A stretch of DNA of 55,935 nucleotides from the NCBI GenBank assembly GCA_029561355.1, contig JAKQJD010000297.1:1-55935 (forward strand), written 5' to 3'. Positions within the stretch are counted from its first letter, which is position 1; every line of letters starts with the position of its first letter. Below are positions 44,360 to 53,165 of the stretch, piece by piece. The translations under genes and the position numbers were made by a program. The notes beneath the pieces are model-generated. The model saw only the letters and a list, made by a program, of their open reading frames with translations, made no database searches and had not been told where the DNA came from. Source of the DNA: Bacteroidota bacterium. Its GTDB lineage: Bacteria > Bacteroidota > Bacteroidia > Chitinophagales > Saprospiraceae.

Positions 44360-47203
44360 TCACACCGGAATATACACATCAAACCGCGCCCCTTCGCCTT
44401 CTTCGCCAATCGCCTCGATCGCCCCGTTGTGGTTGTCCACTATTTTTTTCACGATGGCCAGTCCGATGCCGGTACCCGGATATTCCGATCTGCCGTGCAG
44501 GCGCTGGAATACTTCAAAAATACGCTCTTTGTATTGCGGTGAAAAACCGATACCGTTGTCGGAAACCGACAGACGGAAGTATCTTTTTTGTGGGGAAAGT
44601 CCGGCGACACCTGCTTCGCCGCCACCCACCAGTTCGCTGGTGATGCGCACAAACGGCGGAATGCCGGGTTTGGAAAATTTAAGCGCGTTGCCGATCAGGT
44701 TGTGCATCAACTGACTGAACTGGAACGGGATGAGGTTGAGTTCGCCCATTTCCCCGATCTCGATGATGCCGTGTTTTTCCTGTAGCAATTCCTTGAAATC
44801 GTTTTTTACGTCGAGCAGCAGATCGCGGATGTTTACCTTTTTAAAAACACGCTCGGTGGTATTGGTGCGCGAATACATGAGCAAATCCTCGATCAGCGTT
44901 TGCATACGCCTGGCAGCATCCTGCATACGGTTCAGGTAGTCCTTGCCCGTATCGGAGAGGTTTTGCGCTTCCCGCTCCTGAATACGGCCGGCAAAAGCCT
45001 GGATTTTCCGGAGCGGTTCCTGTAGGTCATGGCTGGAAACGTAGGCAAAGGATTGCAGTTCCGTGTTCATTTTTTGCAGATCGCTGATGGAAATCTCCAG
45101 TTTTTCATTGGTTTCCTGTAGCATACGGGTGCGTTCCTGCACCAGTTTTTCCAGTTCCTGCGTGAACGTTTTCTGTTCCTGAATATCAGTACTCGTACCT
45201 ACCCACATCCGGATGTTTCCTGTCGCATCTTTTTGCGGAATGGCGCGGCTCAATTGCCAGCGATAGGTGCCGTCGTGCCTCCGGAAACGGTGTTCGCAGA
45301 GGAAATCCTGCCCGGTCGTGACGGCTTCCATCCACAACCGGATGTTTTCTTCGCGGTCGTCGGGGTGTACGATCTGAAGCCAGCCGTCCTGGCGAAGTTG
45401 ATGTACGGAGAGCCCTGCATAGTCGAAAACCGACTGGTTGAAGTAATTCATGTTGCCTTCCGCGTCGCTGGTCCATACAAACTGGGGCATGGAATCGGCC
45501 AGGAGGCGGAATTTCTGTTCGCGTTCTTTCAGGCGTTGCCGGTGGTTTTTTTCTTCGGTGATGTCGCGGATCGTACCGATCATCTGGGCCGGCTGATTTT
45601 GATCGTTGTAAAAGACTTTGCCTTTGCCTTCCATCCAGTGGATGCTCTGGTCTTTCCAGACCAGCCTGGATTCGTAGTGCAGCATGCCTGTTTCAAATGC
45701 TTTTTTGAAGGCTTCTTTCCGTATCGGCAGGTCGTCGGGATGCAGGTGTTGCACCAACTGTTCGTGGGTCAGATCTACCCGGGTGGGGTATCCGAAAATT
45801 TCAAGATAGCGGTCGGAATATTGAACGGTTCCGTCTTTCAGATTGAGTTCCCAGGTGCCCAGTTCGCTGGCCGCTATAACGATGTTGAGTTTTTCTTCGC
45901 TGGCTTCAATTTTCAGGCGGGCCTCCACTTTTTCGGTCACGTCGCTCACTGTGACCAGAATTCCGGACACCGTGCCGTCTTTTTCGCGCAGTGGCGCATA
46001 TTCGTAGTCGAGGTAAAATTTCCGGAGGCCGCTATTCCCGTGAATAAAGGCAATGGATTCATTTTCCCGGTACGTTTCTCCGGTTTCTATCACGCGGTAC
46101 ATCAACTGCGGATATTTTTGATCATTCAGTTCCGGGAATACCTCCAGCAACTTTTTGTTGATCACTTCTTCCTCCTTTTTTTGCCAGATGTCTCTGAGCA
46201 GCACGTCATTGGCCATTTCGATAACCAGATCCGGGCCTTTAAAAATGGTCATTGCAATGGGGGATTGAATGACCATATTCCGAAAGTTCTTTTCACTTTC
46301 TGCCAGGAACTGTTTGCCGCGCGTGAGCTCCGTTACTTCCATGGCTACAGCGATAATGCCGTAGATGGTTCCGTCGTCTTCCCGCAGTGCATCGTATACG
46401 AAATTGAAATAAGTAGAGTCTTCCCTTCCATAGCGGTGCAGCATGACGGGAAATTCATTGCCGTAGTAAGGCACACCGGTTTTCAGCACGCTCGTCAGCA
46501 AGGGCGCCACCGCATCCTTCACTTCCGGCAGCGAATCGAACAGTGACCTGCCGACAAAATCTTCTTCTTTCCGGTCGACGATTTGCAGGTAGGTATCGTT
46601 GGCCATTTCCACCATAAACTCCGGTCCGCGCATGATCGTAATGCCCATGGGCGCCTGGTTGATGATGCTCCGAAAACGTTGTTCGCTTTTTTTCAGGGCA
46701 CGGAAAGTGTTTACCTTTTCGGTGGTTTCCGTACAAGTCACCAGAACGCCGGCGGCCTTGCCTGTTTCATCAAACACGGGGCTGTAACTGAAGGTCCAGT
46801 AAACGTCTTCGATGCGGCCATTTCTGAAAATGGGGATTAGTTGATCTTCGCTCCAAACAGAACCGCCGCCGCCGAGTACCTGATCGATCAGGGGTTTGAT
46901 GATGTGCCAGATTTCCTGCCAGGCCTCTTCTGCGGGTTGGCCCAGAATGGCCGGGTGTTTGCCCTCGTTCCCCAGGCTTGGCCTGTAAGCATCGTTGTAG
47001 AAACAGATTAGTTCCGGCCCCCACCACAAAAACATGGGAAACCGTGAATGCAGGATAATGCCAAGAGTCGTCCGCAGACTTTGCGGCCAGGTACCCGGAG
47101 GACCGAGCGACGTTTTGCTCCAATCCTTCTTTCGGGTAAGTTCACCCATCTCACCTCCTCCAGACAAAAACTGGGCATTGTGGTCACTCTCCGTGAATGG
47201 CAT
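44360..47203 (-). CDS. Multi-PAS sensor histidine kinase
   Basis: 947 residues, no transmembrane segment, so cytoplasmic. About five PAS/PAC modules (about 30-160, 170-300, 305-430, 440-560, 570-690) include a first one of the WWGPELICFYNDAYRPSLG type, found in PAS kinases of environmental bacteria. A coiled coil leads to a HisKA domain with the phospho-acceptor in SSHDLQEPLRK (His725). The HATPase domain shows NLIGNALKFSKPG, SDNGIGFSPQYKERIFEVFQRLHGR and GTGIGLAIVKKIV. No receiver domain, and no regulator gene beside it, so its partner is elsewhere. Confidence 0.9.
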   Translation of the reverse strand: MPFTESDHNAQFLSGGGEMGELTRKKDWSKTSLGPPGTWPQSLRTTLGIILHSRFPMFLWWGPELICFYNDAYRPSLGNEGKHPAILGQPAEEAWQEIWHIIKPLIDQVLGGGGSVWSEDQLIPIFRNGRIEDVYWTFSYSPVFDETGKAAGVLVTCTETTEKVNTFRALKKSEQRFRSIINQAPMGITIMRGPEFMVEMANDTYLQIVDRKEEDFVGRSLFDSLPEVKDAVAPLLTSVLKTGVPYYGNEFPVMLHRYGREDSTYFNFVYDALREDDGTIYGIIAVAMEVTELTRGKQFLAESEKNFRNMVIQSPIAMTIFKGPDLVIEMANDVLLRDIWQKKEEEVINKKLLEVFPELNDQKYPQLMYRVIETGETYRENESIAFIHGNSGLRKFYLDYEYAPLREKDGTVSGILVTVSDVTEKVEARLKIEASEEKLNIVIAASELGTWELNLKDGTVQYSDRYLEIFGYPTRVDLTHEQLVQHLHPDDLPIRKEAFKKAFETGMLHYESRLVWKDQSIHWMEGKGKVFYNDQNQPAQMIGTIRDITEEKNHRQRLKEREQKFRLLADSMPQFVWTSDAEGNMNYFNQSVFDYAGLSVHQLRQDGWLQIVHPDDREENIRLWMEAVTTGQDFLCEHRFRRHDGTYRWQLSRAIPQKDATGNIRMWVGTSTDIQEQKTFTQELEKLVQERTRMLQETNEKLEISISDLQKMNTELQSFAYVSSHDLQEPLRKIQAFAGRIQEREAQNLSDTGKDYLNRMQDAARRMQTLIEDLLMYSRTNTTERVFKKVNIRDLLLDVKNDFKELLQEKHGIIEIGEMGELNLIPFQFSQLMHNLIGNALKFSKPGIPPFVRITSELVGGGEAGVAGLSPQKRYFRLSVSDNGIGFSPQYKERIFEVFQRLHGRSEYPGTGIGLAIVKKIVDNHNGAIEAIGEEGEGARFDVYIPV

Positions 47204-47534
47204 GTAAACGCGTATTGAAAATGGGGAAAATGGTTATGCAAGGTCATGTATCGATAGCAAATGTAAAAATTCCGGTTGAATCGTGTCGGTTTGGTTATCG
47301 GTTATTGGTTATTAGTGGTGGCAACCTTCGGCCTTACAAATAATTCAAGCCAGGCCTTACCACCACTAATAACCAATAACTGATAACTACTTCAGGATTC
47401 GGTCTGCCGGCAAAACTATAGCAGGAAACATAATCCACAGCCCTCCCATGCGCTGTTTAAATCGTTGCCGGTGATAAACCGGCCGACGGGTGATTATTGC
47501 TACTTTTGCCGACATACATCCCTCCTGTCAGCCT
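47204..47534. other. Gap with a 21-bp inverted repeat between divergent genes
   Basis: A 331-bp gene-free gap. Perfect arms gttattggttattagtggtgg (47301-47321) and its reverse complement (47360-47380) form a hairpin whose words match the tract near 11245-11275. The remaining sequence holds a likely promoter for the SDR gene (47501-47508) and presumably one for the PAS kinase on the other strand. Confidence 0.75.
47501..47508 (+). promoter_or_regulatory. Putative -7 box (TACTTTTG) for the SDR gene
   Basis: Matches TAnnTTTG, 27 bp upstream of the SDR start, a normal distance for a short leader. Confidence 0.45.
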
Positions 47535-48269
47535 ATGAAAAAAATCGTTCTGATCACCGGCGCAAGCCGTGGTATCGGCGCCGCCACTGCCCTGCTTGCC
47601 GCCGCCGAAGGCTATGCAGTCGGTATTAATTACCGCGAAAACCGCGCTGCTGCCGAAACCATAACGGACACGATCCGGCAGCGCGGCGGAGAAGCCATGG
47701 CGATACGAGCCGACGTTTCCAGCGAAAACGAAGTAAAGTCCATGTTCGAACAACTGGACCGCGAATTCGGACCGTTGACGGCACTGGTGAACAACGCGGG
47801 CATCGTCGGCGAACTGATGCCGCTTGCGGCAATGACCGCCGATCGCATTCGCCACATGTTCGACGTAAACGTACTGGGCAGTATGCTGTGCGCACGGGAA
47901 GCCGTGCGACGTATGTCGACCCGTTCGGGCGGCACAGGTGGTGTAATCGTCAATGTTTCTTCGGGGGCAGCCAAGTCGGGCGCACCATTTGAATACATCG
48001 ATTATGCCGCTTCCAAAGGCGCCATCGATACTTTTACGATGGGACTTGCCAAAGAAGTGGCCGCAGAAGGTATTCGTGTGAATGCGGTGCGGCCGGGATT
48101 TATCGACACGGAAATTCACGCACCCGGCCGTCTCGACCGCATGGTAAATCTGGTGCCGATGGGCCGTGCTGGAACGGCAGCGGAAGTAGCGGAGGCTATT
48201 CTATGGCTGTTGTCGGACAAATCGTCGTACACTTCAGGTGCGTTTATTGATATTTTAGGCGGCAGATGA
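47535..48269 (+). CDS. Short-chain dehydrogenase/reductase
   Basis: 244 residues from ATG 47535 (MKKIVLITGASRGIGAA), which gives the classical SDR N-terminus; the frame is open upstream to 47490 without family similarity. NAD(P)-binding TGASRGIG (about 8-15), NNAGIVG (about 89-95), catalytic Ser in VNVSSGA and YAASKGAIDTFT (Tyr/Lys about 156-160), and RVNAVRPGFIDTEIH. It resembles 3-oxoacyl-ACP-reductase or glucose-dehydrogenase type SDRs. Substrate unknown. Confidence 0.88.
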   Translation: MKKIVLITGASRGIGAATALLAAAEGYAVGINYRENRAAAETITDTIRQRGGEAMAIRADVSSENEVKSMFEQLDREFGPLTALVNNAGIVGELMPLAAMTADRIRHMFDVNVLGSMLCAREAVRRMSTRSGGTGGVIVNVSSGAAKSGAPFEYIDYAASKGAIDTFTMGLAKEVAAEGIRVNAVRPGFIDTEIHAPGRLDRMVNLVPMGRAGTAAEVAEAILWLLSDKSSYTSGAFIDILGGR

Positions 48270-48363
48270 TTTATTCGAGGAGGTGAGGAGTATTCGAGGA
48301 GGTGAACTCATCCACTCGAATACTCAAATCCTCGCCTCCTCAAATCCTCATAAAAAAACAACC
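48270..48363. repeat. Imperfect inverted repeat with ctcaaatcctc words
   Basis: attcgaggaggtgagg words (about 48272-48304) face ctcgaatactcaaatcctcg and cctcctcaaatcctcat (about 48315-48350). It fills the gap between the SDR and DUF1330-like genes. Confidence 0.7.
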
Positions 48364-48669
48364 ATGATCTACCTCACCCAACTCATTTACCTGAAACCCG
48401 GCCAGGAAGAAATTTTCGATCAGTTTGAAGCGGTCGCAATTCCCCTGATTTCCAGATACAACGGGCGGCTGCTTTTTCGTATCCGGCCCTCCGAAGAGAC
48501 TGTGATTGAAGGCCATATGGATGAAATGCCGTACGAAGTCCATTTCGTTGAGTTCCATTCCAATGCCGACTTTGCCGCATTTATGCAGGACGAATCGCGC
48601 AAACAATTCCTGCATTTGAAAGAACAATCCATTCGGGCCTCTATGCTGGTAAAAGGAGAAAAATTGTAG
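48364..48669 (+). CDS. DUF1330-like small protein
   Basis: 101 residues from ATG 48364 (MIYLTQLIYLKPGQEEIFDQFE). A ferredoxin-like beta-alpha-beta-beta fold is suggested by the pattern of a short strand, a helix, then GRLLFRIRPSEETVIEG and EVHFVEFHSNADFAAFMQDESRKQF. This is the layout of the DUF1330/dimeric alpha-beta barrel group. Function unknown. The upstream in-frame stretch runs through repeat DNA and is not part of it. Confidence 0.7.
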   Translation: MIYLTQLIYLKPGQEEIFDQFEAVAIPLISRYNGRLLFRIRPSEETVIEGHMDEMPYEVHFVEFHSNADFAAFMQDESRKQFLHLKEQSIRASMLVKGEKL

Positions 48670-48710
48670 TCAGGGCCCCGCTAAAAATCTTTTCTTTGAG
48701 CAAAAAATCG

Positions 48711-49907
48711 ATGGCTAAACTGCTGCTCCTGATCTGCCTGGTGTGCTGCTATCAACTGCCTGCCCAGGAACTTTTTCAATGGCAAAACCAGCGCCCCCGC
48801 TGGGCCACCTTCGAAAATCCGAAGGCAACGCCCGGCGCCGGCGGCAAGGAAAATAAAAGCGCCAAGGGCCATGCATTCGAACCCGTCGAAGCGGGTGCAT
48901 GTGTCACCCTGCTCGACGTAAAAGGCGCGGGAACGATCCGAAGGATCTGGCTGACCGTCAACGACCGAAGCCCGGAAATGCTGCGCGCACTCCGCATCGA
49001 TATGTACTGGGACGGCGCGGAAAACCCCGCAGTGTCGGCGCCGCTGGGCGATTTTTTCAGCATTTCGCACGGCCGCACCATGCCTTTTGAAAATGCGCTG
49101 TTCTCGAGTCCGGAAGGCCGCTCGTTCAACTGTTTTATTCCAATGCCGTTTCGGAAAGGCGCGCGTATTACCGTCACCAACGAATCGGATCGCCGGCTCG
49201 ACCTGTTTTTTTACGACGTCGATTTTGAATGGACGGAGAACGTGCCTGCCGACGCTTTGTATTTTCACTGCCACTGGCGGCGCGAACTAAAAACCGCGCT
49301 CGGCACGGATTTCGAACTGCTGCCGCAGGTGGCCGGCCGGGGCAGGCTGCTGGGCGTAAATTTCGGGCTCATTACAGCGCCGGAATACGGCAAAAGTTGG
49401 TGGGGCGAAGGTGAGGTAAAAATGTACACCGACGGCGACGGCGAATTCCCGACCATCGTCGGAACCGGCTCGGAAGATTACGTCGGTTCGGGCTGGGGGC
49501 TGGGAAAATTCATCCATCGCACACAAGGCTGCCCGGTAGCCGATGACAGCACAGGTTTCTGGTCGTTATACCGCTTTCATCTGGAGGACGCGCTGTTTTT
49601 TCAAAAGGAAATGCGCGCCACTATCCAGGTCCTGGGCGGCTACATGCGCGACGATGTGCGGAAAATGGCAGCCGCAGGAACACCACTCATCCCGGTAACC
49701 ATCAATGTACCCGCCGGCTGTATCAAACTGCTGGAAGGCAAACATCCGGCCCTTCAGGATGCGGATTTCCCCGACGGCTGGGTCAATTTTTACCGCTCTG
49801 AGGACTATTGCGCGACGGCCTATTTTTACCTGGACAAACCTTCGAACGAGTTGCCTGCACTGGCGCCGGTGGCGCTGCGCACGGCGAAAATGGGGTCAGG
49901 GAAGTAG
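48711..49907 (+). CDS. GH172 (DUF2961) family secreted glycoside hydrolase
   Basis: 398 residues from ATG 48711, with a signal peptide MAKLLLLICLVCCYQLPAQ; TTG 48696 would add five residues. The double jelly-roll GH172 hallmarks are present: LLDVKGAGTIRRIWLTVNDRSPEMLRALRIDMYWDG, APLGDFFSISHGR, SFNCFIPMPFRKGARITVTNES, and GEVKMYTDGDGEFPTIVGTGSEDYVGSGWGLGKF (the acidic active-site region). Known members act on difructose anhydride, D-arabinan or alpha-D-fructofuranosides/arabinofuranosides. Specificity cannot be read here. Confidence 0.88.
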   Translation: MAKLLLLICLVCCYQLPAQELFQWQNQRPRWATFENPKATPGAGGKENKSAKGHAFEPVEAGACVTLLDVKGAGTIRRIWLTVNDRSPEMLRALRIDMYWDGAENPAVSAPLGDFFSISHGRTMPFENALFSSPEGRSFNCFIPMPFRKGARITVTNESDRRLDLFFYDVDFEWTENVPADALYFHCHWRRELKTALGTDFELLPQVAGRGRLLGVNFGLITAPEYGKSWWGEGEVKMYTDGDGEFPTIVGTGSEDYVGSGWGLGKFIHRTQGCPVADDSTGFWSLYRFHLEDALFFQKEMRATIQVLGGYMRDDVRKMAAAGTPLIPVTINVPAGCIKLLEGKHPALQDADFPDGWVNFYRSEDYCATAYFYLDKPSNELPALAPVALRTAKMGSGK

Positions 49908-50056
49908 TTTTGAGTGTTTCGTTTTTAGGCCACATTGCGCCTGCTGGGGAGAAGTCGATGTTCCTTCCCCAACAATACAGGGGCGTATTTGTACGATTCA
50001 TGCACTGTTTTTTCCAGTTCATTACCAGCAGGCGATGAAAAAATGCAGACATAAAA

Positions 50057-50064
50057 TATATTTG
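50057..50064 (+). promoter_or_regulatory. Putative -7 box (TATATTTG) for the cytochrome c gene
   Basis: Matches TAnnTTTG, 26 bp upstream of the start. The gap 49908-50090 is otherwise unremarkable. Confidence 0.45.
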
Positions 50065-50090
50065 CCTAAACAATATAATTACCAATACAT

Positions 50091-50678
50091 ATGAAACACT
50101 TCCCTTTTGCAAGCGCCTGCGCTACCCTGTTGCTATGCCTCATCGGTTGCACACAGGAAACACCTCAAAAAACGGTTGAATCCAAGCCTGCTGCCACCCA
50201 GGCCGATTTGGTCAAACACGGCGAGTACATCGTCAACATCGCCGGTTGTAACGATTGCCATTCACCCAAAATCATGACGGCCAAAGGCCCCGAACCCGAT
50301 CCGGCACGGCTGCTTTCCGGTCACCCGGCCGATGAGCCGCTGCCCGCCATTACTGATAAAAAGATGATCGCGCCGGGCCAGTGGGCCTTGTTTAACCCGA
50401 GCCTGACAGCGGCGGTAGGGCCCTGGGGCACCACATTCGCTGCCAACCTGACACCCGACGACACGGGTATGGCGCACTGGACGGAAGCACAGTTTTTCAA
50501 AGCCATGCGCGAAGGAAAACAGAAAGGGATGGACGGCACACGCCCGCTGCTGCCGCCTATGCCCTGGCCCAACCTGGCAAAAATGACAGACGACGACCTG
50601 CGGTCGGTGTTCGCTTACCTGCAATCGCTGAAACCGGTGAAAAATGCGGTGCCGAATCCGATTCCGCCGGCCATGTGA
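50091..50678 (+). CDS. Lipoprotein c-type cytochrome
   Basis: 195 residues. Lipobox-type signal LLLCLIGC (Cys20 as the lipidated residue). The haem motif CNDCH is at 53-57. The C-terminal half holds WTEAQFFKAMREGKQKGMDGTRPLLPPMPWPNLAKMTDDDLRSVFAYLQSL, whose Met positions can supply the sixth haem ligand, as in class I cytochrome c domains. It is a membrane-anchored periplasmic electron carrier. Neighbours do not show its partner oxidase or dehydrogenase. Confidence 0.88.
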   Translation: MKHFPFASACATLLLCLIGCTQETPQKTVESKPAATQADLVKHGEYIVNIAGCNDCHSPKIMTAKGPEPDPARLLSGHPADEPLPAITDKKMIAPGQWALFNPSLTAAVGPWGTTFAANLTPDDTGMAHWTEAQFFKAMREGKQKGMDGTRPLLPPMPWPNLAKMTDDDLRSVFAYLQSLKPVKNAVPNPIPPAM

Positions 50679-51086
50679 GCGACAGGACTGCGCGCGAGGT
50701 GAGGGCAAACGCATCAAAACAATATGATTTTGGGCGTTTTTTGAAATAATCATTCTATAGGGTGTGGCATCGTGCTGTACTGTTCTTTTCCTTGATGAAA
50801 AGAACCAAAAATCAAGGCTGTATTCAAATCCTGCGATTTTGCTACCCTTTCCATCCCGCCGGAGGCGGGACCCAAACTCGCCCCGCCTTCGGCGGGCTCA
50901 AACATGGGTGCTCTCAACCGCTTCCAAGGGTGCAAAATCGGGATTTGAATAAGGCCGTTTCCACACAGGCTTGGCCAATACGCTCTAGTTCCAAATTTTT
51001 GCTTCGGTAATAACCAGTATCCATTGTCGTCCTGAAGGGCCCTGTTCACTCTACGAGCCTTCGTAGAGTGGACAGAGCCTTGCAGA
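50679..51086. repeat. 408-bp gap of dispersed repeat elements and hairpins
   Basis: No gene. The outer pair attcaaatcctgcgattttg (about 50822-50841) and gcaaaatcgggatttgaat (50932-50950) are near-complementary. Inside are cccgccggaggcggg and ccgccttcggcgg hairpins. At 51044-51073 the arms gttcactctacga and tcgtagagtggac form a hairpin related to that at 3122-3176. The first part contains ccttgatgaaaagaaccaaa, a fragment that recurs in many Bacteroidota genomes. Confidence 0.75.
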
Positions 51087-52115
51087 TCATTTTTTTCCGG
51101 TGCGCCGGTAAAAAAGCGGGCGGAAATACCGGAGATTTCCCCAGTTGTCTGTGATGTTCATCAGGGGCGCTACGGCATCCAGGCAGATGGAAAGACGGTG
51201 CTTACGCTCGTCCCAGTACCACGTTTGCACCAATCGGAGTTGGCTTACGTAATCGATATTCAGATCGTTGTGTACGACGGTAACATATGCTTCATAGGTT
51301 TCCGGATCGTATGTGACAATCGTATCTGTTCCGGTCATCAGGTTCAAACGCTCTTCCCTACTCATCGGTTTTTCACTTTCAGAACTATAAAACGGTTTTT
51401 TCATATCGGTTCGCAGTACCTGGAACTGATGCTCTATCGGATTCTGAAAGCCGTCCAGCACCTTTACCAGGTTTAGCCCATCTGTTGGAATATACGTTTG
51501 GTGTTGACGGTTCACCGTCTTTTTTGCCCAAACAATGTGATTGGAGTTCAGGTTCTGCCGCTCGTCATCGGGCCGGAACCAGAACAGCGGACGAATGCCG
51601 ATGGAGTCGCCTTCCGGATTTTTCAAGGTTACCAGCGGAGCAATGGATTCTACGGTGGTGGTCCAGTTCGCCGTTTTGGCATTGTACGCCAGCACCTGCC
51701 GCAGCCGCCAGGCTTTGAAGTCGTAAAAAGGCTGGGGCTCCACGTAATAAACCTTTTTGACCTCTTCATACGTTTCCGGATCGAAGGTGAGGACGGTATC
51801 CCGCCTTGGGTAGACATTCAGAATGTCGGCCGGGGTTTTACACTGCGGATCTTTAAAAATAGGAAAGTCTTCTTTTAGGGCCGACTGGAACACGAGATCG
51901 GCGAGGTACGGACTCGACCAGTAGGATTCGTTTTTTTCCGTGCGCAGGAGTTTCAGGGTAGTAATGCCGGAATCCCATTCGGTCTTCATGGAAGGGATAT
52001 CTACAATCCAGTCCTGCTCGATTTCGGCGGCCCAGACGATGTCGGGGTTTTTGAGGAATGAAGATTGAGCGTGAAGTGATCCTGTTAAAAAGAGGAGGGG
52101 CAGGAAAAATCGCAT
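51087..52115 (-). CDS. Secreted GldN-like protein with two tandem copies of the domain
   Basis: 342 residues from ATG 52115, which gives the signal peptide MRFFLPLLFLTGSLHAQ; a longer frame to 52283 has no such start. The mature protein has two similar halves. The first contains DTVLTFDPETYEE ... WRLRQVLAYNAKT ... IAPLV ... IRPLFWFRP; the second DTIVTYDPETYEAY ... LRLVQTWYWDERK ... VAPLMNI ... FRPLFYRR. The layout recalls GldN, the periplasmic ring protein of T9SS, which has WxxxR...APL...F-type strands, but the fit is partial. It lies divergent from a GldM-like gene with only 60 bp between starts. T9SS/gliding link is plausible, not proven. Confidence 0.6.
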   Translation of the reverse strand: MRFFLPLLFLTGSLHAQSSFLKNPDIVWAAEIEQDWIVDIPSMKTEWDSGITTLKLLRTEKNESYWSSPYLADLVFQSALKEDFPIFKDPQCKTPADILNVYPRRDTVLTFDPETYEEVKKVYYVEPQPFYDFKAWRLRQVLAYNAKTANWTTTVESIAPLVTLKNPEGDSIGIRPLFWFRPDDERQNLNSNHIVWAKKTVNRQHQTYIPTDGLNLVKVLDGFQNPIEHQFQVLRTDMKKPFYSSESEKPMSREERLNLMTGTDTIVTYDPETYEAYVTVVHNDLNIDYVSQLRLVQTWYWDERKHRLSICLDAVAPLMNITDNWGNLRYFRPLFYRRTGKK

Positions 52116-52175
52116 GACTGGAAGGCAAGTTAGAAAGGAAGGAATTCGTTTGCATATGCAAAACGAATTGCCGCA

Positions 52176-52806
52176 ATGAAAAAGTATTGTTTGCTTTCTG
52201 CTTTGTGTTTCTCCTTTCATGTCTCCGCACAGCCTTTTGCGGTCATGCTGGATAAAATGAATTGCCTTTGTAGGTGTGCCCAATGATTTGTCAGTAGTGG
52301 TGTCCGATATTCCAGATGGGCGTTTGCTATTGATTCCTTCTCAGGGAGAAATCACTCGTAGAGACAGCATGGAAGGAGAGTATATATGGACGATCTGCGA
52401 AAAAATATCAGGCACAGCTATGCTGGTGCTCGCCGACTCTGTTGAAGAGCAACCAGTAGACACGCTGCGTTTCAGGGTTAAAGTCCCGGAACCCGAATTT
52501 ATGCTTGCGCCCAAATATGGTTCCTCCTCTCGCTCCCCAATAGGTATCGTCGGTTTTTGGAATGCTTACCAGGATGCACCGGACGTTGAAATCGTGGGAT
52601 ACGATGTATTGGTTATGCCTCCCGATCAGGATCCTGTAGAAATTCACAATACCGGAATTCGTTTTAACAGCGATATCATGCATCAGATAACCAGGGCTGC
52701 GCCAGGTTATGCCTATGATTTTTACAATATTGCCTGGAAAATCGGCTGCGACCCAAAGGTGAGATTAAGTAGCAGGGAGTGGCGTATAGAAATTAAGGTT
52801 AAGTAA
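52176..52806 (+). pseudogene. GldM C-terminal-domain-like secreted protein, frame-disrupted
   Basis: ATG 52176 starts a signal peptide (MKKYCLLSALCFSFHVSAQ) and the frame reads on as PFAVMLDKMNCL before a stop at 52284. The +1 frame then supplies VGVPNDLSVVVSDIPDGR, and later FRVKVPEPEFMLAPKYG and GIRFNSDIMHQITRAAPGYAYDFYNIAWKIG, to a stop at 52806. The joined product KMNCL(Y)VGVPN and FRVKVPEP resemble the third and fourth domains of GldM (KMNVLYIGV..., FRVKxxPxP). So either one base is extra or two are missing near 52266-52270, or the sequence carries an error. A translation start inside (GTG 52276) would give only a fragment without a signal peptide. Confidence 0.6.
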
Positions 52807-52842
52807 TATAGGTTGTCTAAATCGGGCTGATTAACGAGATTT

Positions 52843-53082
52843 TTACTCCCGTTCGGGTAATGTACGATCTTTTCGCATCGATTCTATCTCTTTTACCAAA
52901 GTCTCTATATCCTTTCGTGCAGGAAGTCCTTTCAACAAAAAAAACTGTTCTTCTTGCAATGCTGCTCCAGGCTTATCTATATCTGATTTTTTTTGAACTA
53001 CCTGAATATTGAGCCTGTCAAGCAGAGCGAGCAGCAATGCCACATCCTTTTCCTGACTTATTTCCAAAACAATACGAGTCAT
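52843..53082 (-). CDS. Small protein of antitoxin-like build
   Basis: 79 residues from ATG 53082 (MTRIVLEISQEKDVALLLALLDRLNIQVVQKKS); the longer frame to 53124 adds 14 residues. A short beta strand is followed by a helix with DVALLLALLDRL, then a charged helical tail with EIESMRKDRTLPERE. Many small Bacteroidota antitoxins and orphan paralogues have this form. No toxin gene lies next to it, so it may be an orphan. Function uncertain. Confidence 0.5.
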   Translation of the reverse strand: MTRIVLEISQEKDVALLLALLDRLNIQVVQKKSDIDKPGAALQEEQFFLLKGLPARKDIETLVKEIESMRKDRTLPERE

Positions 53083-53165
53083 AAACTTGATTTTTGTACC
53101 GGACTTCATAAAAGCCCGGTACAAAAATAAGCAATCAAGCCCTTTCCCAATTCCAATAGGGTGGC

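Noticed and set aside
45233..46546. Plus-strand open frame of 437 codons
   Set aside because: Antisense shadow of the PAS kinase; high GC at third positions keeps it open.
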